From: Gordonia iterans | GTDB lineage: Bacteria; Actinomycetota; Actinomycetes; Mycobacteriales; Mycobacteriaceae | Reading direction: 5' to 3' | NCBI RefSeq assembly: GCF_002993285.1 | Contig: NZ_CP027433.1 | Coordinates: 3,658,001 to 3,722,000 of the forward strand | Length of the DNA stretch: 64,000 bases | Shown: positions 8,423 through 17,502 of the stretch, piece by piece | How the letters are laid out: the number at the start of each line of letters is the position of its first letter | Numbering within the stretch: position 1 is the first letter of the stretch | Position numbers and translations under genes: made by a program | Notes under the pieces: model-generated | The model's input: the letters and a program-made list of their open reading frames with translations, nothing else | Told to the model about the DNA's origin: nothing | Database searches by the model: none

Positions 8423-9142
8423 TCAACCGGTGAGATCGGCGAGGTCGGCGAGGTCGGCGACGTGCGGGGTGAAGACGCCGAACGCGGTCGCCCGGGCGAA
8501 CCTCGGGTGATCCGCGAACTCGGCGAGCGCGGCACGTTCCGGCCGCCCGTAGTAGCCGGCCCGGACGCCGTCCGCAGCCGCCCTGTCGGCGGCGCGGATC
8601 GCCGCGGCCGAGGGCTGCACGTCGTCCCGCAGGACCCGTCCGACGTTCCGCTCGAACAACGTGTGACACGCACGCAGGCCGTGCATCATCACCTCGGCGA
8701 AACCGTCGTCGTCGGCGATCGGGAACTCCTCGACGTCGAGCACCTCACCGGTGTCGATTCCGGCATCGACCCGGTGCAGGGTGCCCGCGTACCGCTGCTC
8801 CCCGCGGAGGATCGCATGCACCACCGCCACCTCCGGGATACCGCGGTACGCGGGAAGCGGGCCGTTGTGAATGTTGTAGAAGCGCACGCCGGAATCCAGC
8901 AAGCCGCCCCGCAGGATGACCGGGTTGTTGATCGACCATCCGACGCCGTCGCTGCACGCATCGAGCAGGATCGGCGCGGCGGCGTTCACGTGCTCGGTCA
9001 CCAGCACCCGGACGCCCGCAGCCTCCCACGCCGCGGTCTGCGGCTCCCCGGGCGGGACGCACACCAGATCGACTCGGTGTCCGGAAGCGAGGGCACTGCG
9101 CACGGCCCGGCCCAACAGGGCTCCACGCCCGACGAAGATCAC
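8423..9142 (-). CDS. lstF: LstF-like formyltransferase
   Basis: 239 aa with the methionyl-tRNA formyltransferase N-terminal fold. FYNIHNGPLPAYRG (88-101) contains the catalytic Asn90 and His92, and AGIDTGEVLD contains Asp130, the usual Asn-His-Asp set. It lacks the tRNA-binding C-terminal domain of Fmt, so a small-molecule or carrier-bound amine is the likely substrate. GTG start overlapping the lstE stop by four bases (GTGA). In the lipstatin operon of Streptomyces toxytricini, LstF formylates the amino-acid side chain; the same role is inferred here from position and domain. The last residues are encoded by short repeats that continue into the intergenic repeat patch, so the C-terminus may be repeat-derived. 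Confidence 0.8.
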   Translation of the reverse strand: MIFVGRGALLGRAVRSALASGHRVDLVCVPPGEPQTAAWEAAGVRVLVTEHVNAAAPILLDACSDGVGWSINNPVILRGGLLDSGVRFYNIHNGPLPAYRGIPEVAVVHAILRGEQRYAGTLHRVDAGIDTGEVLDVEEFPIADDDGFAEVMMHGLRACHTLFERNVGRVLRDDVQPSAAAIRAADRAAADGVRAGYYGRPERAALAEFADHPRFARATAFGVFTPHVADLADLADLTG

Positions 9143-12100
9143 CGGACCGCCCCGTCCCGCGCGAGGTGCGCCGCCGCCAGCACCCGGCGCAACGTCATGT
9201 CGGCGACCAGGCCCTCCAGCTGTGCGACGAACGCCGCCTCACCGGCCGGCCCGACGATCGCTTTGGCCACCCGCGAGAGCATCTCCAGCGAATCCAGCGA
9301 GTCACCGCCGAGTGCGAAGAAGTCGGCGTCCTCCACCACCCGGTCCTCCGGCACCTTCAGCACCGCGACCCAGATCAGCCGGACCGCCTCCAGGGAGTCG
9401 GCGTCGCGGACTTCCTCGCCGCGGTCCTCTGCATCGCGAACCGTCGTGCCCGGCGACCCCGCGCCTTGCACGCCCGACACCTCCGCGTTCTCCGCGGCCG
9501 CAGCACCGATGCCGCGAAGCCGTCCGACGTCGAGCTTGCCGTTCAGGGACAGCGGGAGGTCCTCGACCAGCTCGATCACCGTGGGCACCATGTACGCCGG
9601 AACGCGCGCACGCAGAAAGTCCCGAATCGCGTCGACGCCCACCGCCTCGGGCGCGGCGAGCACCACGTACCCGGCCAGCAACCGCCCGCCCCGCTCCGAC
9701 TCGCGCCCGATCACCGCGGCGCGGTCGACGCCGGGGTGCTCCTCGATGATCGAGCGCACCTCGTCGGGTTCCACCCGATTGCCGCGCACTTTGACCTGCT
9801 CGTCCACCCGTCCCAAGTAGTCCAGCCGGCCGTCGACCACCCGGCCGAGGTCGCCGGTCCGGTACACGCGCTCGCCTCCCGGCAGGGTGACGAACCTGTC
9901 GCGTGTGAGATCCGGCCGGCCGAGGTAGCCGAGCGCCACCTGAGGACCGCCGAAGCACAGTTCGCCGACAGCGCCCGCCGGGACCGGCCGCTGCTCGTCG
10001 TCGAGCAGGAAGACGGAGGTGTTGGCCGGCGGCGACCCGATCGGGACGCCGTCGGCGGGGTCATGGCGATCCAGGTCGTCGTCGATCACCTCGGTGGCAC
10101 ACACCATGGTCAGTTCGGTCGGTCCGTAGCTGTTGACCAGCCGGGTGTCCGGTCCGAAGAAGGCCCGCGCCCGCTGAACCAAGCCGTACCCGAGGCGCTC
10201 GCCGCCGAACACCACGGTCCGCGCGCCGCGCGAACTCAGCCCCAGCCGCAGGACCGTTTCCAGCAGGCTCGGCGTGAAGATGAAGGTGTTGGCCCCCGAC
10301 TCGCCGAGCATGGCGGACAGCATCACATGCGACACGTCGCCGGGCACCAGGACCACCGAGCCGCCGGTCATCAGTGGAGTGAAGATCGCCGCGCAGGCCA
10401 TGTCGGCGGCGGGTGTGTGGTGGTGCGCGAACCGGGTCGCCGGCCCGAGCCGCCACCAGTCGGCGGCCGCCCCGGCGAGGTTCACCACCCCGCGGTGCGT
10501 CACGGCGACGCCCTTGGGCCGGCCTGTCGAGCCGGAGGTGTAGGTCAGGTAGGCGATCCGTTCGCCGGACACCTGCCAGCTCACCGGCGGGACGTCGTCG
10601 CCGATCGGCACGTCCTCGATCACCGCGACCGGCAGTTCGGTTCCACCGGGGGCCTCGATGCCCCGCCCGATCAGCAGATACGCGGCACCGGCGTCGCTGA
10701 GCACCGCGGCCAGCCGCGCATCCGGATGTTTGCGATCCAGCGGCAGCACCGCGGCACCGATCCGGACGACGGCCAGCTGCGCGGCGACCGACGACGGTGT
10801 GCGGTCGTCGAGCACACCGACGACCGCACCCGGGCCGAGTCCGCGGTCGATGAGGTGCAGGGCGATCGCGTCGACCCAGTGGTCGAGCTCGGCATAGGTG
10901 AACACGGCGGCTGCACCGTACACGGCCGGGGCGTCCGGCCGCGCCACCGCCTGGCGCCGGAAGCAGCTGTCGATCGACTCGTCGTCGTAGCGGCGGCGCT
11001 CCACGGGCAACGCGGGCACCGGATGCGCAGCGCTCCCGCCGTCGGCGAGTGCGGCGTCCAGCTCGTCGAGCATCTCGTCGAGGCGGTCGACGACGCCCAG
11101 ACCTGCCCGCGACGAGACCGTGAGTGCGGTGACACCGCCGCATTCGAGCATCACGATCGAGAGCGGCACCAGACCGGTGTGCACGGGCAGCGCCGCGACG
11201 CGCCGCGCGGCGAACCCGGGCGCGGACACCTCGTGCAGGTCGATGCGGCCCGCATGCGAGACGATCGCCGACACCAGGTTCCGGTCACGGCGAGCCCCGA
11301 GCCGGTTCGCCGTCCGCAAGATGCCGCGCGACACCCCGCCGGGCAGCCGGGCGAGGCCGCCGTTGTCCATCTCGGCGAGTTCCCGCCCGGCCGACAGCCG
11401 ACGGAGGACCTGCGCGTGCACGGCCGGCCAGGCCGCGCCGGACTCGACGTCGACGAACAGCGGAAGCGACAGGTTGGCGGTGGACCGCAGCTCCGGCCGG
11501 TGCCGGCGCAGGTCCACCGGAACCATGAAGCGCGACGCCCCCTCGGTGCGCTCCGCGAGCCGCGCACACACTCGGGCGACGGCCGCCGGAGTGGTCGACG
11601 AGATCTGGCGATGCCGCCAATGGAAAGCACGGTCCGCCGGTGCCGGCCCGGTGCGCCCGAGTGGGCCGCGCCGAGTCGGCAGCAACCGCGTCGGGCGCCC
11701 GGCTTCGCGTCCGACGTCGGCCACCAGATCGTGGTCGGCGTCGGGATCTGCGGCGCCGAGCGGCTCCTCACCGCGCAAGGCCCGGAAGATGTCGGAGACC
11801 CACAGGTTGAGGCCCTGAGCATCCATCACGCCGTGGAAGGCGCGGACGACGACGCTGGTCTGCGTTCCCGACTCGGCCAGGACCACCTCGCAGGTGCGCC
11901 CGTCGGAACCGAGATCGGCGGTCAGCACCGGGTCGTCGTCGAGCCGGTCGAGGGACACGTCGTGGTGAACGGCCAGCACTCGCGGGGCCACACCGGAGTC
12001 GATCCACTCGTCACCGCGGCGAATCAGCCGCGCCCCCGGACATGCCTCCGAAGCCTTGCCGACGGCCTCAGTCAACCGCGGCAGGTCGAGCCGTCCCTCA

Positions 12101-12204
12101 CCGGTGATCACCAGCTGAATCGCGAAGGGTGGCGCGAGCCGCCGAGCGGCGAGGTACAGCCGCTCGGTGGCCGAAACCGGGCGGCGGAACGTGGAGAAGG
12201 TCAT
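9139..12204 (-). CDS. lstE: LstE-like nonribosomal peptide synthetase (C-A-PCP)
   Basis: I choose the ATG at 12204, because AGGAAG lies nine bases upstream of it; the in-frame ATG at 12222 has no ribosome site. In this 1021-aa form, residues 1-400 are a condensation-like domain with AFHGVMDAQG (His124 and Asp of HxxxD). Residues 405-895 are an adenylation domain: YTSGSTGRPKGV near 555, NSYGPTE near 691, YRTGDL near 781, NGKLD near 888. The Asp that binds the substrate amino group is present (PAADMAC). Residues 930-1005 are a carrier domain with LGGDSL, Ser969 being the phosphopantetheine site. No thioesterase domain. Expected role: activate one amino acid and esterify it onto the hydroxyl of the beta-lactone chain. 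The amino acid cannot be read with confidence. Confidence 0.85.
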   Translation of the reverse strand: MTFSTFRRPVSATERLYLAARRLAPPFAIQLVITGEGRLDLPRLTEAVGKASEACPGARLIRRGDEWIDSGVAPRVLAVHHDVSLDRLDDDPVLTADLGSDGRTCEVVLAESGTQTSVVVRAFHGVMDAQGLNLWVSDIFRALRGEEPLGAADPDADHDLVADVGREAGRPTRLLPTRRGPLGRTGPAPADRAFHWRHRQISSTTPAAVARVCARLAERTEGASRFMVPVDLRRHRPELRSTANLSLPLFVDVESGAAWPAVHAQVLRRLSAGRELAEMDNGGLARLPGGVSRGILRTANRLGARRDRNLVSAIVSHAGRIDLHEVSAPGFAARRVAALPVHTGLVPLSIVMLECGGVTALTVSSRAGLGVVDRLDEMLDELDAALADGGSAAHPVPALPVERRRYDDESIDSCFRRQAVARPDAPAVYGAAAVFTYAELDHWVDAIALHLIDRGLGPGAVVGVLDDRTPSSVAAQLAVVRIGAAVLPLDRKHPDARLAAVLSDAGAAYLLIGRGIEAPGGTELPVAVIEDVPIGDDVPPVSWQVSGERIAYLTYTSGSTGRPKGVAVTHRGVVNLAGAAADWWRLGPATRFAHHHTPAADMACAAIFTPLMTGGSVVLVPGDVSHVMLSAMLGESGANTFIFTPSLLETVLRLGLSSRGARTVVFGGERLGYGLVQRARAFFGPDTRLVNSYGPTELTMVCATEVIDDDLDRHDPADGVPIGSPPANTSVFLLDDEQRPVPAGAVGELCFGGPQVALGYLGRPDLTRDRFVTLPGGERVYRTGDLGRVVDGRLDYLGRVDEQVKVRGNRVEPDEVRSIIEEHPGVDRAAVIGRESERGGRLLAGYVVLAAPEAVGVDAIRDFLRARVPAYMVPTVIELVEDLPLSLNGKLDVGRLRGIGAAAAENAEVSGVQGAGSPGTTVRDAEDRGEEVRDADSLEAVRLIWVAVLKVPEDRVVEDADFFALGGDSLDSLEMLSRVAKAIVGPAGEAAFVAQLEGLVADMTLRRVLAAAHLARDGAVR

Positions 12205-12291
12205 GGGCGGGTGCTTCCTCATCTCTGTGCTGGTCGGACCACTGCGCCCGGCCGGGCCGACGCGATGCGACCGGCGGTGCAGCGGCGGGGG

Positions 12292-13326
12292 TCAATGCAG
12301 GTCGCGTGTGAGGTGGCCCAGGCCACCCGACTCCTGCACCCACTCGATGAACTGCCTCATACCGGTCTCCCGGTCGATCACCGGCCGATAGCCGAGATCT
12401 CGCCGGGCGGCGCCGGTGTCGTAGGTCGACGACCGGGTGAGCAGGGCCAGCACATACATCGACAGCGGCGGCGGCACTCGCCGCGCCAGCGCCGGGACGG
12501 TCCAGATGCGGTCGAGCACCTTGACCACCCGGGCGACCGCCTGTGGATTCACGTTCCGCCGGGTGAGGGTGAAGCCGAACTCGCCGGCGACCTCCTCCAT
12601 GTATCCCCACACATCGGTCACCTCGTCGTCGGCGACGTAGTACGCCTTCCCGCTGACACCGGGCGCGTCGATCGCCCGAACCGTGGCCTCCACGATGTTG
12701 TCGACGTGGCACAACGATGCGTAGACGGTCGTGCCCGCGGACAGGTTCGGCAGCTTCCCCGCCTGTGCCCGGCCGAGCAGCCGGACGACGGGACCGCTGC
12801 GATCCCCGGCACCCCAGATCGCGCGGGGGCGCAGCGCACAGGTCACGAAATCTCCGTCCGCGGCGGCCAGCACCGCACGTTCGGCGGCGGCCTTGGTCTC
12901 CGAGTACAGGTTCAGATAGCGGTGCGGATACGGGACGGACTCGTCGATGCCGAGCTGGTCTCCGCCGTCGTAATCCATCAGTGCGCTGGGACTGGAGATG
13001 AACACGAAACGGGCCGCGCCCTCGGCCCGCGCGCCGGCCAGCAGGGCCTCGGTGGCCTGCCGATTCTCGACGTCGAACTGCCGGCGCGTGCCCCGCTCGT
13101 CGACGCGGGCGGCACTGTGCACCACCACGTCGATCCCGCGGACGGCCGCGGCCAGCGATGCCGGATCACTCAGATCGCCGTACCGGACGTCGATCCGGTC
13201 GCCGAGGCGACTCAGATCGCTGGTCGGGCGCGCCAGGACGGACACCTCGTACCGGGGGTCGCCGAGCAGCCGCTCCACGAGACGGCCGCCGAGGAACCCG
13301 GACGCACCGGTCACCAGAACTCTCAT
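12292..13326 (-). CDS. lstD: LstD/OleD-like NAD(P)-dependent 3-beta-HSD-type reductase
   Basis: 344 aa starting at the ATG at 13326, which overlaps the lstC stop as ATGA; the longer frame to 13356 is not needed. MRVLVTGASGFLGG is the Rossmann dinucleotide-binding turn at the very N-terminus, as expected for an extended SDR, and YSETK near residue 150 is the YxxxK active site. The family (3-beta-hydroxysteroid dehydrogenase / OleD) reduces the 2-alkyl-3-ketoacid made by OleA-type enzymes to the 2-alkyl-3-hydroxyacid. Position between the beta-lactone synthetase and the NRPS matches the lipstatin operon. About 87 bases separate it from lstE. Confidence 0.85.
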   Translation of the reverse strand: MRVLVTGASGFLGGRLVERLLGDPRYEVSVLARPTSDLSRLGDRIDVRYGDLSDPASLAAAVRGIDVVVHSAARVDERGTRRQFDVENRQATEALLAGARAEGAARFVFISSPSALMDYDGGDQLGIDESVPYPHRYLNLYSETKAAAERAVLAAADGDFVTCALRPRAIWGAGDRSGPVVRLLGRAQAGKLPNLSAGTTVYASLCHVDNIVEATVRAIDAPGVSGKAYYVADDEVTDVWGYMEEVAGEFGFTLTRRNVNPQAVARVVKVLDRIWTVPALARRVPPPLSMYVLALLTRSSTYDTGAARRDLGYRPVIDRETGMRQFIEWVQESGGLGHLTRDLH

Positions 13327-15410
13327 GATCGTGCCTCCGGACGGGTCTTCCACCACGTCATCCCGAAGATCAGCGTGAGGGCCGCGGTGGCCGCCCGCGA
13401 CCGCTCGGGTCCGGCCGCGGCGAGGGCCGCCGGGATCTGCGCGGTGTGCAGCACCACGCTGGCGAAGGCATCCGCCGCCACCACTCCGCGCAGCGCACGA
13501 TGCGTGATCGGGCGTCCCGACGCCCGCCGGTAGGCGGCATAGAAGAGCAGCAGCCAGCCGGCGACGGGAATCGTCCGCAGCGCGATCACGGTGACGCGCC
13601 CGGGCCGGCGGCGGCTTTGGTCAAGCTGCGCGATGCCCTCCTCGAGGGCACCTCCGACCGGTGCTCGGTCGTCGGGCACTCGGTCGTCGGGTGCACCGTC
13701 GTCTGGTGCGTACCCGGCAGCGCCGCCGGTCGGAAGGTGAGTCATCGGACGTGCCTTTCGGTCGGCGGCGAGCCGGACGGCGGCCCACTCGGCGAGCTCC
13801 TCGCGTTTGATCTTGGCGTTGTGCCGGATGTCGACGGGAAAGCCGGGATGCACCAGGAACTCGGTGATCTCGCCGGTCATCGGGTGCTCGGCTGCCCGGC
13901 TGCGTACGGCGTCGAGGACGGCCGCTTCCTCGGCGCCGGGGGTCAGCTGGACGCACAGCACCGGTACTTGCCGGGGGCGCTCGCCGACACCCGCCAACGC
14001 GGTCGCGGCCACCCCCGGTATCGACCCGAAGATCTGCTCCACGGCGACGGTGTGCAGCACGCCCGACGGGGTGACCACGATCTGGGATTTGCGGCCGGCG
14101 AACCAGAGCCGGCCCTGACCGTCGATCCGGCCGAGGTCGCCGGTGCGATGCCAGATGCGGTCGCCGTCGTCGATCTTGGTCTGGGCGTCGGCGGTGGCCG
14201 GCCAGAAGTACCGCGTGCTGACCTGCGCCCCGGAGACGACGATCTCGCCGACCTCGCCACTCAGTGCGGGGATGTCGCCCCAGCGGGGCAGCGGGCGATC
14301 CACGGCCGGGATGATCGCCAGATCCAGGCCGCCGACCGGGCGGCCGAGGCAGACACCGGCGCCGTCCCGGGTGAGTTCGGTGAGACCGGACAGCAGTTCA
14401 CGCGATTCGATCGCGGCCATCGGAATCGCCTCGGTGGCACCGTAACCGGCGAACACCTCGGCGTCCTCCGGGAGCACCGCGCGCAGCCCGGCGACCACGG
14501 CGACCGTGACCGGTGCACCACCGGAGAACACCCTGCGCACCGACGGCATCGGCGTCCGATGACGGTCCGCATGCTCGACGAGGGGTGCGAGCACCGCCGG
14601 GGAGGCGAACAGGGTGGACACCTCGAAGCGGTTGATCGCATCCACCGCATGCAACGGATCGGTGTCGCCCACCCGACTGGGATCCAGCGGCGGCAGCACG
14701 ATGCGCGTGCCCAGCAGCAGATACAGCAGCCCGAAGATCGGCAAGGTGACCAGCGCCGTCTGCTCGGGTCCGGCACCGGTCAACGAGCGCGTCGAACCCA
14801 GCATGGCGTGCAGGTTTCCGTGGGTCAGCTCGACGGCCTTGGCCGGCCCGGTGGAGCCGGTGGTGAAAGCGATCAGCAGCAGACTGTCCGCGTCGGGGAC
14901 CGTGCGCGAGGGCGCCGGGAGCCCGGCGCGACGGATCGACGCGAGGGTCTTTCCGCCCCACCCCCACCGACGGCCGACCGTCACCGACGCGGTCAGGTCG
15001 CGGAACGAACGCCGGAACAGCAGCCGCACGGCGTGCGCCTTCGGGACGCCGATGAACGCCGAGGCGCGCGCCGCGGACAGGCAGCGCACCATCGCCCGCA
15101 GCCCCATGCCCGGGTCGATCACCACCGGCACCGCACCCGCTTTGAACAGACCGAAGAGGATCGCGTAGAGCTCGGGCCCCGGATCGACGAGCACGATCAC
15201 CCGCGTCCCGGCGGTGATGCCGTCGGCGACGAACGAACCGGCCAGCGCATCCGACCACGCACCGAGTTCGGTGAAGGTGACGTCCCGATAGTCCGGCAGA
15301 GCCATGGTGCCGCCGACCGCGTGGGTGATGGCCGGTGCGTCCGGCCGCTGAGCGACCTGGGAGTCGAGGCGACCCAGCGCGTCGATTCGGAGTGGTGCGG
15401 CGTCCGTCAT
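13323..15410 (-). CDS. lstC: LstC/OleC-like beta-lactone synthetase with membrane C-terminal extension
   Basis: 695 aa, ANL superfamily. FTTGSTGPAKAVELTHGN (182-199), YGATEAIP near 330, RTGDLGR and the A10-like RHNAKIKREELAEW near 550 are the OleC pattern. OleC enzymes use ATP to close a 2-alkyl-3-hydroxyacid to a cis-beta-lactone. Canonical OleC ends near residue 560. Here a repeat-bearing linker (PDDxxPDD units) follows, then about 100 residues with one clear hydrophobic segment (VTVIALRTIPVAGWLLLFY) and further hydrophobic helices, so the enzyme is probably membrane-tethered. ATG start and stop overlap lstB and lstD by four bases each. No OleB-type hydrolase lies in the operon, so the lactone should be retained. 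Confidence 0.85.
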   Translation of the reverse strand: MTDAAPLRIDALGRLDSQVAQRPDAPAITHAVGGTMALPDYRDVTFTELGAWSDALAGSFVADGITAGTRVIVLVDPGPELYAILFGLFKAGAVPVVIDPGMGLRAMVRCLSAARASAFIGVPKAHAVRLLFRRSFRDLTASVTVGRRWGWGGKTLASIRRAGLPAPSRTVPDADSLLLIAFTTGSTGPAKAVELTHGNLHAMLGSTRSLTGAGPEQTALVTLPIFGLLYLLLGTRIVLPPLDPSRVGDTDPLHAVDAINRFEVSTLFASPAVLAPLVEHADRHRTPMPSVRRVFSGGAPVTVAVVAGLRAVLPEDAEVFAGYGATEAIPMAAIESRELLSGLTELTRDGAGVCLGRPVGGLDLAIIPAVDRPLPRWGDIPALSGEVGEIVVSGAQVSTRYFWPATADAQTKIDDGDRIWHRTGDLGRIDGQGRLWFAGRKSQIVVTPSGVLHTVAVEQIFGSIPGVAATALAGVGERPRQVPVLCVQLTPGAEEAAVLDAVRSRAAEHPMTGEITEFLVHPGFPVDIRHNAKIKREELAEWAAVRLAADRKARPMTHLPTGGAAGYAPDDGAPDDRVPDDRAPVGGALEEGIAQLDQSRRRPGRVTVIALRTIPVAGWLLLFYAAYRRASGRPITHRALRGVVAADAFASVVLHTAQIPAALAAAGPERSRAATAALTLIFGMTWWKTRPEARS

Positions 15411-16348
15411 CGCTCGCCTCCGGGAGTCCGGTACAGCACCGCGCCGGCACTCGGCCCCGCCCCCGCCGCCACGAACAGCACCGCCGTGGCTCCGGCGATC
15501 GTCCCGGCCTCGTCGGCGCGATGGTAGGCCTGCGCGAGAGCCGCGGTGTGCGTGTCACCGGGCAGCTCGCCGGCGGCCAGCGGCAGACGCAGCCGCTCGG
15601 CGAGTGCGGCGGCGAAACCCGGTGTGGGCCGCGAGCTGATCAGCACCACGCCCGCGCGATCGGCCGCCGGCGAATCCGCGTCCCCGCCGCCGGGCCCGAA
15701 GGCCTCGTCGAGCGCCTGTACCGCCGTGGCCTCGGCCAGGTCGAGCAGGGACTCCGCGAAGTCCGGAGAACGCCGCACCGTCATCACCGAACGACCGCGA
15801 GTACCCATCGAGGTGGTGTCGACGAAGCCCTCGACGCCGGTCGGTCCGGGCAGCAGACGGCTGTGGACACGACCGAACCCGACGTCGCCGTCCCGCCGCT
15901 CGAGGAGCAGCGCGGCTCCGGCGAGGTCGTACGGGAAGTCCGCGCCGGCGGCCTGCCGCGTGGTCGACGGGTGGGTGTCCCCACCGACCAGCAGGACGCG
16001 GGTGGTGCCGGTGGTGGCCAGCAGACTGTCGGCGACCTGCACCGCGTTGAGCATCCCGCAGGCGCCGTTCATCAGGTCGAAGGAGAAGCACTTGGGATCG
16101 GAGCGCTGGTACGTCAGCCCGAGGCCGATGCCCTGCTGGATCAGGGCTCCGATGGCCGGCTCGACCGTATTCGAGTCCCGGTAGACGCCGGAGTTGATCA
16201 GGACCCCCACCTCGCGGTCGTCGATGCCGGCGGCGTCGATGGCGGCCCGCCCGGCACGGGAGAGATGTTCGACGACGCTGCCGGTGCCGTCGCCGTCGTA
16301 CGACGACGAACCGTTGCTCAGGCCGCTTGCGGTGATGATGACGCCCAC
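15407..16348 (-). CDS. lstB: LstB-like thiolase-fold partner subunit
   Basis: 313 aa, thiolase/KAS III fold. Cys97 is kept in DLMNGACGML. The C-terminal His of the triad is replaced in VLISSRPTPGF and the Asn of the GNTS motif by Asp in GDTHTAA. It therefore probably cannot act as a complete synthase alone. NTVEPA (Glu63) aligns by eye with the segment that carries the catalytic Glu of OleA. In lipstatin biosynthesis LstA and LstB form a heterodimer that condenses two acyl-CoAs without decarboxylation; the same is inferred. GTG start, one base after the lstA stop; its own stop overlaps the lstC start. Confidence 0.8.
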   Translation of the reverse strand: MGVIITASGLSNGSSSYDGDGTGSVVEHLSRAGRAAIDAAGIDDREVGVLINSGVYRDSNTVEPAIGALIQQGIGLGLTYQRSDPKCFSFDLMNGACGMLNAVQVADSLLATTGTTRVLLVGGDTHPSTTRQAAGADFPYDLAGAALLLERRDGDVGFGRVHSRLLPGPTGVEGFVDTTSMGTRGRSVMTVRRSPDFAESLLDLAEATAVQALDEAFGPGGGDADSPAADRAGVVLISSRPTPGFAAALAERLRLPLAAGELPGDTHTAALAQAYHRADEAGTIAGATAVLFVAAGAGPSAGAVLYRTPGGER

Positions 16349-16349
16349 G

Positions 16350-17399
16350 TCAGGCCTCCAGGTTCGAGATGGTGGCCGACAGGTAACCGGTGACGATTCC
16401 GGATGCGGCCGGCACCATCAGCAGCTTCGCGCCGGCCGGAATGGCACCGGACCGCAGATGCTCGGCCAGAACGACGAAATGCGACGTGGTCGAGGTGTTG
16501 CCGTACTTCTCGATCACGTTCAGCGGCGGCGGCATCGGGACCCCGAACTCACGCTCACCGAGCTTGTTCATGGCGATGACGGCGCCGGCTCCGAACTGAT
16601 GGTGAATCACGTAGTCGAACTCCTCGTCGACGAAGCTCCGGCCCCGCGCGGCGAGACAGTCGGCGAGTCCGTCGGTCCAGAGCGTGAACCGCGCCTCGTT
16701 GTGCATGCGCCGGTTGTCGGTGTACAGCGCGATGCCCTGACTGCGATCGCTCGGCATGCCGAGGCACGCGTCGGCATACTCCGCAGCGGTGAACAGGTCG
16801 ACGTAGTGGATCCGGTCGGCGTCGTCGTCGGAACGGTCCAGGATCACCGCGGAGGCCGAATCACCGACCGACAGCGACGCGAACTGGGGGTCGTAGCCGG
16901 TGCCGAGTTCCCGGACGGCGGTGTCGGAGATGGGGGTGATCGCCTCGCCGCTGACCACCATGGCGCGCTCGATCGCGCCGGACCGGATCATCGAGTCCAT
17001 CAGGTACGTGCCGGTCATCATCCCGGCGCAGGCGTTGGACACGTCGAAATGAATCGCCCGGGTGGCGCCGAGCTCTTTCGCCAGCATCGAGGCGAACGAA
17101 GGCTCGAAGTAGATCACGTCGCCTCCCCGGCTGCGGGTGATCGAGACCGAGACGATCGCGTCGAGGTCTCCGGCGTCGTAGCGCGAGCGCGAGAGGCAGT
17201 CCCGCGCGGCCTTGACGGCGAGGGCGTAGGAATCCTCGAAATCGTCCGGCGCCGTCGACCGCACACGTCGTTCGACGACTCCGGTGACGGCTTCGAAGTC
17301 GAAACTCGGCGGTGCCGTCAGCGCGGAGATCAACTGGCGCGTGGCCACCGATTCGGCGGGCAGATACGCACCCACGGATTCGAATCTGGAGTGAGACAA
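16350..17399 (-). CDS. lstA: LstA/OleA-like acyl-CoA condensing enzyme
   Basis: 349 aa, first gene of the operon. The full Cys-His-Asn triad is visible: Cys124 in DVSNACAGMM, His267 in VIHHQFGAG, Asn301 in EKYGNTSTTS. FEPSFASMLAKELG (Glu99) fits the glutamate-bearing segment of OleA, which promotes non-decarboxylative Claisen condensation of two fatty acyl-CoAs. Starts with TTG at 17399, preceded by AAGGGAAG. It yields the 2-alkyl-3-keto backbone that LstD reduces and LstC cyclises. Nocardiolactone NltA/NltB is the other close functional comparison. Confidence 0.85.
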   Translation of the reverse strand: MSHSRFESVGAYLPAESVATRQLISALTAPPSFDFEAVTGVVERRVRSTAPDDFEDSYALAVKAARDCLSRSRYDAGDLDAIVSVSITRSRGGDVIYFEPSFASMLAKELGATRAIHFDVSNACAGMMTGTYLMDSMIRSGAIERAMVVSGEAITPISDTAVRELGTGYDPQFASLSVGDSASAVILDRSDDDADRIHYVDLFTAAEYADACLGMPSDRSQGIALYTDNRRMHNEARFTLWTDGLADCLAARGRSFVDEEFDYVIHHQFGAGAVIAMNKLGEREFGVPMPPPLNVIEKYGNTSTTSHFVVLAEHLRSGAIPAGAKLLMVPAASGIVTGYLSATISNLEA

Positions 17400-17482
17400 G
17401 CTGGCTTCCCTTCGATCTCTTCAGTCCTCGTGAGCCCGCGGGCATCGCCGGCTTCCTGCGCCTGCCTGCGTCAGTTCTTATT

Positions 17483-17502
17483 GTTACGTAACCGTAGGTT
17501 AC
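17483..17502. promoter_or_regulatory. TetR-like palindromic operator upstream of lstA
   Basis: GTTACGTAAC (17483-17492) is a perfect palindrome overlapping a second dyad, GTAACC-GTA-GGTTAC (17488-17502). It sits in an AT-richer patch 84-104 bases upstream of the lstA start, in the divergent region with the esterase gene. Geometry and sequence resemble TetR-family operators; no regulator gene lies next to it in the window. Confidence 0.55.

Noticed and set aside
9166..13533. A 1455-codon open frame on the plus strand across the NRPS and reductase genes
   Set aside because: It is antisense to lstE and lstD, is His/Arg/Gly-rich with no domain pattern, and arises from codon-position GC bias.
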